From Acidobacteriaceae bacterium (GTDB taxonomy: Bacteria; Acidobacteriota; Terriglobia; Terriglobales; Acidobacteriaceae): a stretch of DNA of 60,350 nt. The notes below the pieces were generated by a model, which had not been told where the DNA came from, did not search any database, and worked only from the letters and a program-made list of their open reading frames with translations. The position numbers were made by a program, and so were the translations under genes. This document shows positions 35,857 through 44,163 of this stretch, piece by piece (position 1 is the first letter of the stretch; each line of letters opens with the position of its first letter). Location of the stretch: NCBI GenBank assembly GCA_903642225.1, contig CAHJWI010000025.1:1-60350 (forward strand). Reading direction: 5' to 3'.

Positions 35857-37443
35857 TCAGGCCTCGGTGGTGGCGTGGTGGCCGAGGAGTTTGGCGGCTT
35901 TGACCTTGTCGGAGATTTGCTGGACGACGCGCTTGCCGGAGAGGGCTGCGCCTTCTTGCCAGCCGACGATGTGGGAGGTGTGGTCGCCAGCGAAGTAGAT
36001 GGGGCCGTCGGGCTCGGTGATGACGTTGTAGCCGTCGGCGCCGGTGCCGTAGGAGCGGATCCAGGAGCCCTCGTTGTACTTGACGCGCTTCCAGCCGCAG
36101 AACATGGGCTGGGTGAGCTCGTGGCCGTGGCCGGGGTGGATGCGCTCGGTCTGGGAGCGAGCCTTCTCAAACTTTTCAGGAATGGAGAGATTGTTGAAAC
36201 CCCAGTTTGACTCGTCCTCGTAGCCGGTGACAAGGATGCCGGTGGAGCCCATGAGATTGGCGGAAGGGTACCAGACGATGGTGGTGGGGCCCTGCGTCAT
36301 GAAGGAGAGGCCGCCGTAGATGTTGTAGTCCTGCTCCCAAAAGCGACGGGACTGCCAGGCGATTTTGTAGGCGCCGGCGTAGGTGGAGCCGTCGACGACG
36401 GCTTTGTGGCCGGGGGAGAGGTCGTTGGGAATTTTGGTGAGTTGGGTGAGCGGCATGTTGCAGATGAGGTAGTCGGCGTCGATGGTTTTGGTCTTTCCAC
36501 CATCTGGTCCGTAGGAGACGGTGACGCCCTTGGCGGTTTTTTTGATGGCGGTGACGGGGGCGTTGTACTTGACGATGTCGCCGAGGGATTTGGCGAAGGC
36601 GTAGGGGATGCGGTCCATGCCGCCGACGGGCTGCATCATGGTCGCCTGCCAGTCCCACGTCTCTTCGTACAGGATGCCGCCCCAGAAAGCTTCGTCGAGC
36701 AGCATGTGCATGCTGGCGGGTTCTTCAAAGACGCCGAGCTGCGGGCCGGCACCGGCGTTGACTTTGTAACCGGCGCGGTCGGAGCCGACGTACTTGTTAG
36801 TCTTGTCGAGCGGGCCGTAGAGCTTGAGGAAGGTGATCATGCGCTCCTTGTCTTCGGGAGTGAGGTCCTGGTCGAGAGCGCCACCGGCGACGGCCTTGCT
36901 GAGCAGCTCGGAGACGTGGCCGCGGGTGTCGTTGACAGCCTTACGCTGGACCATGGGCTTACCGCCGTTGACCTTGTCGTTCTGGAGGAAGGTGGAGCGG
37001 GAGGTGTTGATTTCAACTTCGAGAGGAACGTTTAACTCTCGACAATAGTTGAGGATGGTGCCGTGGACGGAGGGGAGGCGGCCGGGGCCCATGTTCTGGT
37101 AGTTGCCTTCGTCCCAGGTGCAGGTCTGTTTGGTGCCGTCGGTGAACTCGATGTCGACGCCTTTGCGGGCGGAGAAGTTGCGGCCGCCCGGGCGCGCGCG
37201 GGCCTCGAGCAGGGTGACGTCGTAGCCGAGTTTGCGGAGCTCGTAGGCGGAGACAAGGCCGCCGATACCGCCACCGGCGACAACGACCTTGACGCCTTTG
37301 CCGGTGCCTGCCGCTGCCGCAATGGGTTCGGCGAGAGAGGCTTTCATGGGCATGAGGCCGAGCGACTGCATGGTGGTGAAGGCGGCGGAATAGCCACCGG
37401 CCTGGCCAACACGCATCAGGAAATTGCGACGGGAGATGGACAT
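35857..37443 (-). CDS. Tat-exported FAD-dependent amine oxidase
   Basis: A 528-residue flavin amine oxidase of the MAO/L-amino-acid oxidase type. A Tat-like signal (SISRRNFLMRVGQAGG) leads into the FAD dinucleotide motif VVVAGGGIGGLVSAYEL and LEARARPGGRNFSA; the C-terminus has the flavin-contacting GPIYFAGDHTSHIVGWQEGA. It should oxidise an amine or amino acid to the imine with release of hydrogen peroxide, in the periplasm. ATG 37443 with GGAG nine bases upstream is the start. Followed by the exported RidA on the same strand. Substrate cannot be read from sequence. Confidence 0.9.
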   Translation of the reverse strand: MSISRRNFLMRVGQAGGYSAAFTTMQSLGLMPMKASLAEPIAAAAGTGKGVKVVVAGGGIGGLVSAYELRKLGYDVTLLEARARPGGRNFSARKGVDIEFTDGTKQTCTWDEGNYQNMGPGRLPSVHGTILNYCRELNVPLEVEINTSRSTFLQNDKVNGGKPMVQRKAVNDTRGHVSELLSKAVAGGALDQDLTPEDKERMITFLKLYGPLDKTNKYVGSDRAGYKVNAGAGPQLGVFEEPASMHMLLDEAFWGGILYEETWDWQATMMQPVGGMDRIPYAFAKSLGDIVKYNAPVTAIKKTAKGVTVSYGPDGGKTKTIDADYLICNMPLTQLTKIPNDLSPGHKAVVDGSTYAGAYKIAWQSRRFWEQDYNIYGGLSFMTQGPTTIVWYPSANLMGSTGILVTGYEDESNWGFNNLSIPEKFEKARSQTERIHPGHGHELTQPMFCGWKRVKYNEGSWIRSYGTGADGYNVITEPDGPIYFAGDHTSHIVGWQEGAALSGKRVVQQISDKVKAAKLLGHHATTEA

Positions 37444-37646
37444 CGAATACGGCTCCTTGAGGTTCGGCAACGTGTTGCGACGGGTACTCGGGATGCACGA
37501 GGGCAGCCACGGTCCGGCGTGAAGCACTGCGGGAACAGGGACGGCGAATGCAACGGCTCAGACGGTCGGAGCACGCCTTGCAGGAGAAGATGTGAGGGTT
37601 ACTGGACCAGTATGGCAGATTTTGACGGATTGTACGGGAGCAGGAG

Positions 37647-37724
37647 GGTCGATCTTCGATCAATGGAGCGCTACGCGCTGGCCCACCCTTTTCACGATGG
37701 CGCCGTGAAAAGAATGGGGCACCC
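37647..37724 (-). repeat. 80-bp intergenic hairpin repeat, copy B
   Basis: Lies 11 bases beyond the stop of the acyltransferase gene, in the 291-base gap before the amine oxidase start. Core 37681-37724 differs from copy A mainly in the loop (GGCGCC instead of AGCGCT), both self-complementary. Left arm GATC-TTC-GATC and GAGCGCTACGCGCTG. The rest of the gap (37444-37646) shows no gene. Confidence 0.85.
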
Positions 37725-37734
37725 AAGGCCTTGG

Positions 37735-38949
37735 CTAACCGATGGGGGTGGTGGCCTGGCGGGGAGGGGTGGATTTGTAGACGTAGTTGGTGAGGAGGTA
37801 GGACTGGACGGGCTTTTCTACCAAGGCGTAGGCGAGATAGGCGATGAGCAGGATGCTGGCGTAGGAGAACCAGGGTTCTGCCCACTCAAGGTGGAGGTGT
37901 GCCGCGACGTGGGCCGTCTGCAGGATGTTCCACAGGTTGAAGTGGAGCAGGTACAGGCAAAAACTCGCTCGGCCGAAGAGGCCGATGGGACCCCAGGAGA
38001 TGGCACGTGTGACCCAGTGGCGGCCGGTGAGCCCAAGCACCATGGTGGCAAAGACGGGTGTGAGAAGGCCGCCATGCAGCAGGATGTAGGGCAGGTGAGG
38101 AACGGCGAAGTAGAAGAAGACAAGGATGAAGCTAAGTGTGCTGAAGGCCATCCACATGCGGCTGCGGTCAGAGAGGGTGATGGCGTTGTTGAGGCGGCCG
38201 AGGGTGATGCCGGCCATGAAGATGGGCACATAGGCGAGCGGCGTGTATTTGTAGAGCCGCAGCCAGTAGGCGGACGAGTAGCGGTCGATGAGATGCAGAC
38301 CGTCCGGGTTGAGCGCCATGTAGGTGATGGGGAGGACGAGCTCGCAAGCCCAGCAGGCAAGGAAGAGCAGAAGCAGGGCGCGGGCGGATTTGGGCCACCA
38401 GGTGCCGCGGATGATGAAGGGGAAGGCAAGATAGAGCATGGCCTCTGTGGAGAGGGTCCAGGCCACGGTGTTCCAGAATGTCGCGAGGGTGGGGCTCCAA
38501 CCCTGCATAAGGGTCAGGGTCAAAACTGTGCCGGTCCAGAACTCCGCGTGGGGGCGGGCGAGCCACTCCAGGCGGAGCATGCCGAGTGAGACCACGAGCG
38601 ACATGAAGTAGACGGGGTAAAGGCGGGATGCGCGCGCGGCGTAGAAGCGGCCGGTTTTGAGCGAAGCTGCGCGATGCGCATAGTTATAGCTGAGGACGAA
38701 GCCGCTGATGAGCAGGAAGCAGCCGATGTAGGTGAAACCTGCCTCGATGATGGGGCGGATGTAGGTGGCGTGGGGCGGCGTGTAGTGGAAGAAAAGGATG
38801 CCGACGGCAAGAAAGGTGCGGATGCCGGTGAGACCGGGGAGAGGTGGCTTCTTCTCGGTCGTCTTCTCTGCCGTGGGAACCGGGTAATGTGGCGGGGCCG
38901 CCTCAGAGAGGGGCAGGACGACGGGTTCGGCGGTGGCGGAGGATGACAT
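37735..38949 (-). CDS. Acyltransferase 3 family membrane protein (OafA-like)
   Basis: A 404-residue acyltransferase-3 protein with about ten membrane helices. The first helix region reads LPGLTGIRTFLAVGILFFHYTPPH with the family Arg and His, then GCFLLISGFVLSYNY, RFYAARASRLYPVYF and WNTVAWTLSTEAMLYLAFPF, all diagnostic. Such enzymes O-acetylate cell-surface glycans or exopolysaccharide. An unusual 38-residue Pro/Glu/Lys cytoplasmic leader precedes the first helix. ATG 38949 starts it. No glycan biosynthesis genes are next to it, so the target is unknown. Confidence 0.9.
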   Translation of the reverse strand: MSSSATAEPVVLPLSEAAPPHYPVPTAEKTTEKKPPLPGLTGIRTFLAVGILFFHYTPPHATYIRPIIEAGFTYIGCFLLISGFVLSYNYAHRAASLKTGRFYAARASRLYPVYFMSLVVSLGMLRLEWLARPHAEFWTGTVLTLTLMQGWSPTLATFWNTVAWTLSTEAMLYLAFPFIIRGTWWPKSARALLLLFLACWACELVLPITYMALNPDGLHLIDRYSSAYWLRLYKYTPLAYVPIFMAGITLGRLNNAITLSDRSRMWMAFSTLSFILVFFYFAVPHLPYILLHGGLLTPVFATMVLGLTGRHWVTRAISWGPIGLFGRASFCLYLLHFNLWNILQTAHVAAHLHLEWAEPWFSYASILLIAYLAYALVEKPVQSYLLTNYVYKSTPPRQATTPIG

Positions 38950-39099
38950 GGGTTGAGGAATCAGCTTCTAGCGTAGACGCGAATGTGGGCTGCAGGTTGC
39001 AAAATTGGGCAGGCAAGCCGCGATCGGCAGAGTTTTGACGAAGGCTGTTCAGTTCATTCGTGATGCCTTAAAGGGGGATGGAGCCGACTCCGGAGCATC

Positions 39100-39179
39100 G
39101 GTTCGAATCTCTGATCGATGAGCGCTGCGCTGACCCCACCCTTTTCAACGATGGAACTATCGAAAAGAATGGGGCACCC
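39100..39179 (-). repeat. 80-bp intergenic hairpin repeat, copy C
   Basis: Lies 54 bases beyond the pyrH stop. Core 39134-39179 keeps CCCCACCC, TTTTCAACGAT and the paired ATCGAAAAGAATGGGGCACCC with changed but still pairing inner bases (ATCG/CGAT), a compensatory pattern. Left part GATCGATGAGCGCTGCGCTGA. Confidence 0.85.
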
Positions 39180-39232
39180 AGTTTCAACCTTCAAATAGGT
39201 CCGACGAACCGGACATGTGTACAGGCATGTCG

Positions 39233-39952
39233 CTACTTGTCGGAGGGGGAGCTGATGACCAGGGTGCCGAGTTTTTCGCCGCCGACGACGCGGACGATGT
39301 TTCCCTGCTCGCGCATGCTGAAGATCATCATGGGCATGTTGTTGTCGTTGCAGAGGGAGACGGCGGAGGTGTCCATGACGCGCAGGTTCTTCTGAATAAT
39401 GTCGCGGTAGGTGATGGTGTCGAAGCGGGTGGCGGTGGCGTCCTTCTTGGGGTCGGCGGTGTAGATGCCGTCGACAGAGGTGGCCTTAAGCAGGATGTCT
39501 GCGCGGATTTCCATGGCGCGGAGGGCGGCTGCGGTGTCCGTGGAGAAGTAGGGGTTGCCGGTGCCGGCGGCGAAGATGACGACGCGGCCTTTTTCAAGGT
39601 GGCGGATGGCGCGGCGGCGAATGTAGGGCTCGGCGACCTCGTGCATGTCGATAGCGCTCATGACGCGGCACTGGGTGCCGAGTTTTTCGATGGCGTCTTG
39701 CATGGCGATGCCGTTGATGACGGTGGAGAGCATGCCCATGTGGTCTGCGGCGACGCGGTCCATGTGGACGGCCTGTGCGGCGACGCCGCGAAAGAAGTTA
39801 CCGCCACCGACGACGATGCCGACCTGGCAGCCACCCTGCGCGAGTTCGACGATTTCGCTGGCGACACGGGTGACGAAGAGGGCATCGATGCCGAAGCCGC
39901 TACCGGCGGCGAGCGCTTCCCCTGAGATCTTTAGCAGGACTCGTTTGTACAT
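39233..39952 (-). CDS. pyrH: Uridylate kinase PyrH
   Basis: A 239-residue bacterial UMP kinase of the amino acid kinase fold. The N terminus [14 protein letters not shown], the phosphate loop [49 protein letters not shown] and [15 protein letters not shown] are all intact. It phosphorylates UMP to UDP. ATG 39952 begins on the conserved N terminus. In most bacteria pyrH lies between tsf and frr; here the neighbours are an acyltransferase and recQ, with repeats in both gaps. Confidence 0.97.
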   Translation of the reverse strand: MYKRVLLKISGEALAAGSGFGIDALFVTRVASEIVELAQGGCQVGIVVGGGNFFRGVAAQAVHMDRVAADHMGMLSTVINGIAMQDAIEKLGTQCRVMSAIDMHEVAEPYIRRRAIRHLEKGRVVIFAAGTGNPYFSTDTAAALRAMEIRADILLKATSVDGIYTADPKKDATATRFDTITYRDIIQKNLRVMDTSAVSLCNDNNMPMMIFSMREQGNIVRVVGGEKLGTLVISSPSDK

Positions 39953-40030
39953 GGGCGTTGCTAGTATCGCACGGGGCTGCGGCAGGTCAGGGCGCGTGTA
40001 GGCGATGGTAGTTGGGCGGCGAGAAGCGGG

Positions 40031-40111
40031 GAGAGCTTCGCTTTATGAGCGCTGCGCGCGGAACCCCCCTTTTGGGACGACGGCGGCAGTGCAAAAATGG
40101 GCGGGGCACCC
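40031..40111 (-). repeat. 80-bp intergenic hairpin repeat, copy D (diverged)
   Basis: Lies 36 bases beyond the recQ stop in the gap before pyrH. The ends are conserved (ATGAGCGCTGCGC on the left, GGGGCACCC on the right), but the inner stem has drifted (CCCCCCTTTTGGGACG ... GCAAAAATGGGCGGGGC), so it is the most degenerate of the four copies. Confidence 0.65.
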
Positions 40112-40146
40112 GGGTGAGAGGTGAGCCGCAGGCAAGAGCTGCGGGT

Positions 40147-42018
40147 TCACGCGGCGTCGGGGTGGTGGACGAACGAGGCTTTGAGGCGACGCACGTTGCG
40201 CGGACCGAAGCGGATGGTGAGGGTGTCGCCCTCAGAAGCCATGACGGAGCCTGTGCCGAACTGCGTGTGGGAAACGGAGTCGCCGATGGAAAAGACCGGA
40301 CCGGTAGGAGCCTTGGGGAGAGTTTCCGGAGCTGTGGTGAGGAAGCTGCCGTGCAGGGATTCAATGCTTTGGGCCTGCCCTGACCCGGCGTGTGCGGTAG
40401 AGCCCTGCTCACGCTCTGGGTGGTTGACGCAGTTGTCGCACATGCCGCAGCGGTCACCCTGAGGCTCGCTGAAGTAGATGCGCAGCATCTGTTTGCGGCA
40501 GGTGGTGGACTGCGCGTAATGCATCATGTCATCGAGGCGCTTTTTGTCCTGCTCGGCACGCTCTGCGAAGGTCTGAGCCATGGTGTCCAGTGCGTCTTCT
40601 TCCAGGTGGTCTGGGCCACGGCGAACGTAACCGGCGCGCTTGCTTTTCGCAAGCTTTTCCGCCGCAAGGGTGAGCAGGATGACCTGGGCGTGACGCTTAC
40701 CGACCTGGGCTTCGGTGGCGAGCTCCGTGAGCGTGCGGGGGATGTCGCGAGAGAGCACGGTGAGCATGCGGCACATCTCGTACGAGGTGGGGTAGCGACC
40801 GCGGGTGAAGAAGCTTTGGATGCGCTTGTCTTCTGCACGGTAGAGCAGGACGGCACGTGCGGGTTCGCCATCGCGGCCGGCGCGGCCAGCTTCCTGATAG
40901 TAAGTTTCGAGCGAGTCGGGGAACTCATAGTGGTAGACGAAGCGGATGTTGGGCTTGTCGATGCCCAGGCCAAAGGCTTTGGTGGCGATCATCACTTTGT
41001 GCCGGTCTGCCATGAACTCAGCCTGCACGGACTCGCGCTGCTTTTTGGTCATGCGGCCGTGGTAGTGACCGACAGAGACACCCTCTTGCGCGAGACGTTC
41101 TGCGAGGTCATTGGCGCTTTTGACGGAGGCAGTGTAGACGATGCCGCTACCTTCCTCTTCAAAAGCGATCATATGGGTGAGGCGGTCGAGTTTGTCGTCG
41201 TTGCTGGCGGTAGAGAAGACGGACATGGCGAGGTTGGTGCGCTCGGATCCGGCGTTGATAACGCGTGGCTCGTGCATGTGGAGCTGGTCGAGAATTTCTG
41301 CGATGACAGAGGGCGTGGCAGTGGCGGTGAGAGCGAGCACTGGCGGATTGCCGAGCTTTTTGCGTGCGCGGCCAAGGGCAAGAAAGGCGGGGCGGAAGTC
41401 ATGGCCCCACTGCGGGATGGTGTGAGCCTCATCCACGACGAAGAGGGAGACGCCGCCCTCAGAAAGCTCGTCAAGGAACTCGCGGTCTTGGAGCTGCTCT
41501 GGTGTGACGTAGACGAGACCGCCAGTTCCCTGCCGGATGTTCTGGTCGGCAGTACGGCGCTGTGCGGTGGTGATGGTGCTATCGAGCTTGGCGGAGGTGA
41601 TGCTGGCTTGCTCGGCGTGGCTCTGCTGGTCTTGCATGAGGGCGATGAGGGGAGAGACGACGACGACGGACTTGGGAAGGAGCAATGCGGGAAGCTGGAA
41701 TGTGAGGCTCTTGCCAGCGCCGGTGGGCATGATGGCAAGGGTGTCGCGGCCCTGGAAGACGGACTCGAGGACGTCCTTTTGCGCGGAGCGGAAATGCTGG
41801 ATGCCGAAGTGGCGTTTTGCCTGTCGGCGCAGCTCAGGCCAGGGAACTTCAGCGTCGGCCGTCTGCAGGCTGATTGGCTTTGATGTGGATGGAAGCTCCT
41901 GGGGCGGGCTTGCCGTTTTGCGTGTCCTGCGTGGAAGCTTTGTGGGCGGCGTGGAAGGTTCTATCGAATTCACCCACCGTGAGATGCCACTACCGGGAAC
42001 GCGCGGGGTGGCGATCAC
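40147..42018 (-). CDS. recQ: RecQ family ATP-dependent DNA helicase with C-terminal Tudor-like domain
   Basis: About 623 residues. Superfamily 2 helicase motifs are all present: FRSAQKDVLESV, Walker A MPTGAGKS, DEAH, TATATPSV, and ATKAFGLGIDKPNIRFV with YYQEAGRAGRDG. The RecQ zinc site follows (CRKQMLRIYF then CGMCDNC). Instead of an HRDC domain the protein ends with FSIGDSVSHTQFGTGSVMASEGDTLTIRF..VRRLKASF, a pattern like the Tudor-like tail of PcrA/UvrD. The frame is open to 42183 through the preceding terminator; no ATG precedes the helicase core, so GTG 42018 (or GTG 41973) is the start. Unwinds DNA in recombination and repair. Confidence 0.92.
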   Translation of the reverse strand: MIATPRVPGSGISRWVNSIEPSTPPTKLPRRTRKTASPPQELPSTSKPISLQTADAEVPWPELRRQAKRHFGIQHFRSAQKDVLESVFQGRDTLAIMPTGAGKSLTFQLPALLLPKSVVVVSPLIALMQDQQSHAEQASITSAKLDSTITTAQRRTADQNIRQGTGGLVYVTPEQLQDREFLDELSEGGVSLFVVDEAHTIPQWGHDFRPAFLALGRARKKLGNPPVLALTATATPSVIAEILDQLHMHEPRVINAGSERTNLAMSVFSTASNDDKLDRLTHMIAFEEEGSGIVYTASVKSANDLAERLAQEGVSVGHYHGRMTKKQRESVQAEFMADRHKVMIATKAFGLGIDKPNIRFVYHYEFPDSLETYYQEAGRAGRDGEPARAVLLYRAEDKRIQSFFTRGRYPTSYEMCRMLTVLSRDIPRTLTELATEAQVGKRHAQVILLTLAAEKLAKSKRAGYVRRGPDHLEEDALDTMAQTFAERAEQDKKRLDDMMHYAQSTTCRKQMLRIYFSEPQGDRCGMCDNCVNHPEREQGSTAHAGSGQAQSIESLHGSFLTTAPETLPKAPTGPVFSIGDSVSHTQFGTGSVMASEGDTLTIRFGPRNVRRLKASFVHHPDAA

Positions 42019-42100
42019 GCCTGTGCGTGCGAGCAGCTGAAAGAAAGAGGTGTGCTGTGACGGCGTGAAGAAAGCTGGACGGCGATCGCCGACTTTGAGA

Positions 42101-42126
42101 GGAAAAGGGACCGCCGAAGCGGTCCC
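42101..42126 (-). terminator. Rho-independent terminator of the aldo/keto reductase gene
   Basis: On the minus strand GGGACCGC, a UUCG-type tetraloop, GCGGTCCC and then TTTTCC, 20 bases past the reductase stop. An eight-pair perfect stem with an extra-stable loop. It also sets an upper limit for the recQ start. Confidence 0.85.
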
Positions 42127-42146
42127 TTGTACAAGCCGTCGACTCT

Positions 42147-43010
42147 CTATTTGGCGGGAACGGCTGATTCGATGGCGCCCCACTCCTCATTGCTGAGTTC
42201 GAGCTGGAGCGCGGCCCAGTTTTCTTCAAGGTGCTGGATGGACGATGTGCCCGGGATGGGCAGCATGACGGGGCTGCGATGGAGCAGCCAGGCGATGGAG
42301 AGCTGGGAGACGGTGGCGTCGTGTTTTTTTGCGGCTTCGTCAAGCGCGCCACCCGGCTGGGCGAGTTTGCCAGCGGCGACGGGGTACCAGGGGATAAAGG
42401 CGATGCCGTGCTGCTCGCAGTAGTCCAGGGTGGCTTCGCTTTTGCGATTGCCGATGTTGTATTCGTTCTGGACGGAGACGATCTTGACGACCTTGCTGGC
42501 CTGCTCTATCTCTGCGACGCTGACCTCGCTAAGGCCGACGTGGCGGATCTTGCCCTGCTTTTGCAGTTTCGCGATGGGCTTGAGCGAGTCTTCGACTTTG
42601 ACGGTGGGGTCGATGCGGTGGAGTTGCCAGAGGTCAATGCAATCAAGCTTAAGGCGGCGCAGGCTCATGTGCACCCCCTGCTCCAGGTAGTCTGGCTTGC
42701 CCATCATGCGCCAGATATTGGGGCCGGTGCGAACGAAACCGCCCTTGGTGGCGATGACAACGCCGGGCTTGTAGGGGCTAAGGGATTCGCCGATGAGCTC
42801 CTCGTTAAGGAGCGGTCCGTAGCTGTCGGCGGTATCGATGAAGTTGATACCCAGTTCTACGGCGCGCTGAAGGACTTCTTTGGCGTTTTTCGGATCCTTC
42901 GGTGGTCCCCAGACGCCGTCGCCGGAGAGGCGCATGGCACCGTATCCAAGACGTGTTACTTCAAGGTCGCCGCCGATGCGGAAGGTTGTTTCGCGGACTG
43001 TCTCACTCAT
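42147..43010 (-). CDS. Aldo/keto reductase
   Basis: A 287-residue NADPH-dependent aldo/keto reductase (TIM barrel). Catalytic Asp and Tyr are in NFIDTADSYGPLLNEELIGE, Lys in VVIATKGGFVRTGP and His in LWQLHRIDP; IRHVGLSEVSV and LPIPGTSSIQHLEEN (NADPH-binding) follow. The start is ATG 43010 (MSETVRETTFRIG); the very long open frame upstream to 43784 is antisense to the next gene and is spurious. It is divergent from the secreted protein gene at 43097. Substrate unknown. Confidence 0.93.
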   Translation of the reverse strand: MSETVRETTFRIGGDLEVTRLGYGAMRLSGDGVWGPPKDPKNAKEVLQRAVELGINFIDTADSYGPLLNEELIGESLSPYKPGVVIATKGGFVRTGPNIWRMMGKPDYLEQGVHMSLRRLKLDCIDLWQLHRIDPTVKVEDSLKPIAKLQKQGKIRHVGLSEVSVAEIEQASKVVKIVSVQNEYNIGNRKSEATLDYCEQHGIAFIPWYPVAAGKLAQPGGALDEAAKKHDATVSQLSIAWLLHRSPVMLPIPGTSSIQHLEENWAALQLELSNEEWGAIESAVPAK

Positions 43011-43096
43011 GCAGCAGTAGATGCGTTGGGGCGGGTTCGGGGCAGCACTGGGTGGCGTAAACAGACGCACAGGCGGCGGGCGGCGTCTAAGCGTTT

Positions 43097-44155
43097 GTGA
43101 AGCGACTTGTGCATGTTTCGATCGCCTTGGTGCTGTGCGTCGTATGGGACTTTGCGGCCGGTGCGCAGACACAGGAGCATACGCCGCTTGCTGTCGAGAC
43201 AGATGCCGGAAACGGCTTGCACCGGGGACGGCTTTATCTGACGGACGGGTCGTACCAGGTGGTGCTGAACTACAAGGTGCAGGGGAAAATTGTCGTGTAC
43301 CGGTCGGCGGAGCGGGCCGGAGCGGAGGAATCCATTCCGCTGAAGTATGTGGACCTGGAGGCGACGCACCTTTGGGAGAAGCGCAAGGCCGCCGCGGCTG
43401 CGGGCGACAGGGTTGTGGAGCTGGACCCGGCGCTGGTGCGCGAGGAAGCGGAGCGTGCGGCAAAGTCGCCAGAGGTGGCCAAGGACCTGCGCCTGCCGGA
43501 CGAGGACAGCGTGCTGGCGCTGGATACGTTCCAGGGTGTCCCGCAACTGGCGATCCTTCAGCAGACGGATGGTGAACTGAACCGGCAGACGGCGCACAAC
43601 GTGGTGCGAGCGTTGGTGAACCCGCTGTCGACATCGCACCAGTTGGTGGAGTTGAAGGGGGAGCGGAGTGCCGTGCAGATGCATGTGCCGGACCCGGTGC
43701 TTTATCTGCGGCTGGATGACGATACCGGAGGCGCGGCAGACGAGCCGCCGGCGGGAGCGCTGCAGGTGGATACGCATGGTGCACGAGGCCCGAAGCACGA
43801 GAAAGTTTCCGCTACGAGCAGATATGCGATTGTGCGGGTGGATGTGCGCCGCGGGAGCCGGGTGGTGACCAGTTTTTCCATCAACATGCTGGGGGAGCAG
43901 AAGCGCCAGGCTGACGTGGTGAACACGACGACGGCGACGCTGCCGGGTGGGCACTGGATGAGCATTACGCCGGCGCAACCGCTGACGTTTGGCGAGTACG
44001 CACTGATGGAAGTGCTGGACAGCAAAAATGTGAACCTGGGCGTGTGGGACTTTGGCGTGCACCCGACGGCGGGGCCGAACCGGGATGCCATCGTGCCGGA
44101 GGCGCGCAAGACTCCGACGCTGGAGCGGCGAAAGAACGGCTCCTCTCCAGATTAG
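43097..44155 (+). CDS. Secreted hypothetical protein
   Basis: A 352-residue protein with a signal peptide (HVSIALVLCVVWDFAAGAQT) and no membrane helix later. The mature part starts with a possible short beta repeat (GRLYLTDGSYQVVLNYKVQGKIVVYRSAER), suggesting a small beta barrel, then a helical region with EEAERAAKSPEVAKDLR, and a C-terminal beta domain (SRYAIVRVDVRRGSRVVTSF; FGEYALMEVLDSKNVNLGVWDFGVHP). I do not recognise a named family; the pattern is typical of conserved exported acidobacterial proteins. The start is GTG 43097. It ends eight bases from the convergent GGDEF gene. Confidence 0.75.
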   Translation: MKRLVHVSIALVLCVVWDFAAGAQTQEHTPLAVETDAGNGLHRGRLYLTDGSYQVVLNYKVQGKIVVYRSAERAGAEESIPLKYVDLEATHLWEKRKAAAAAGDRVVELDPALVREEAERAAKSPEVAKDLRLPDEDSVLALDTFQGVPQLAILQQTDGELNRQTAHNVVRALVNPLSTSHQLVELKGERSAVQMHVPDPVLYLRLDDDTGGAADEPPAGALQVDTHGARGPKHEKVSATSRYAIVRVDVRRGSRVVTSFSINMLGEQKRQADVVNTTTATLPGGHWMSITPAQPLTFGEYALMEVLDSKNVNLGVWDFGVHPTAGPNRDAIVPEARKTPTLERRKNGSSPD

Positions 44156-44163
44156 GTGCCGTG

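Noticed and set aside
37063..38589. 508-codon plus-strand frame over the amine oxidase and acyltransferase genes
   Set aside because: Runs through two unambiguous minus-strand genes and their spacer, with Gly/Ala/Asp-rich composition and no family pattern.
39100..39112. tRNA T-loop-like GGTTCGAATC
   Set aside because: It belongs to repeat copy C; no acceptor, D or anticodon arm can be formed around it, and the other copies do not keep the sequence.
40390..41883. 497-codon plus-strand frame antisense to recQ
   Set aside because: Covers the conserved helicase motifs of recQ and has no recognisable domain.
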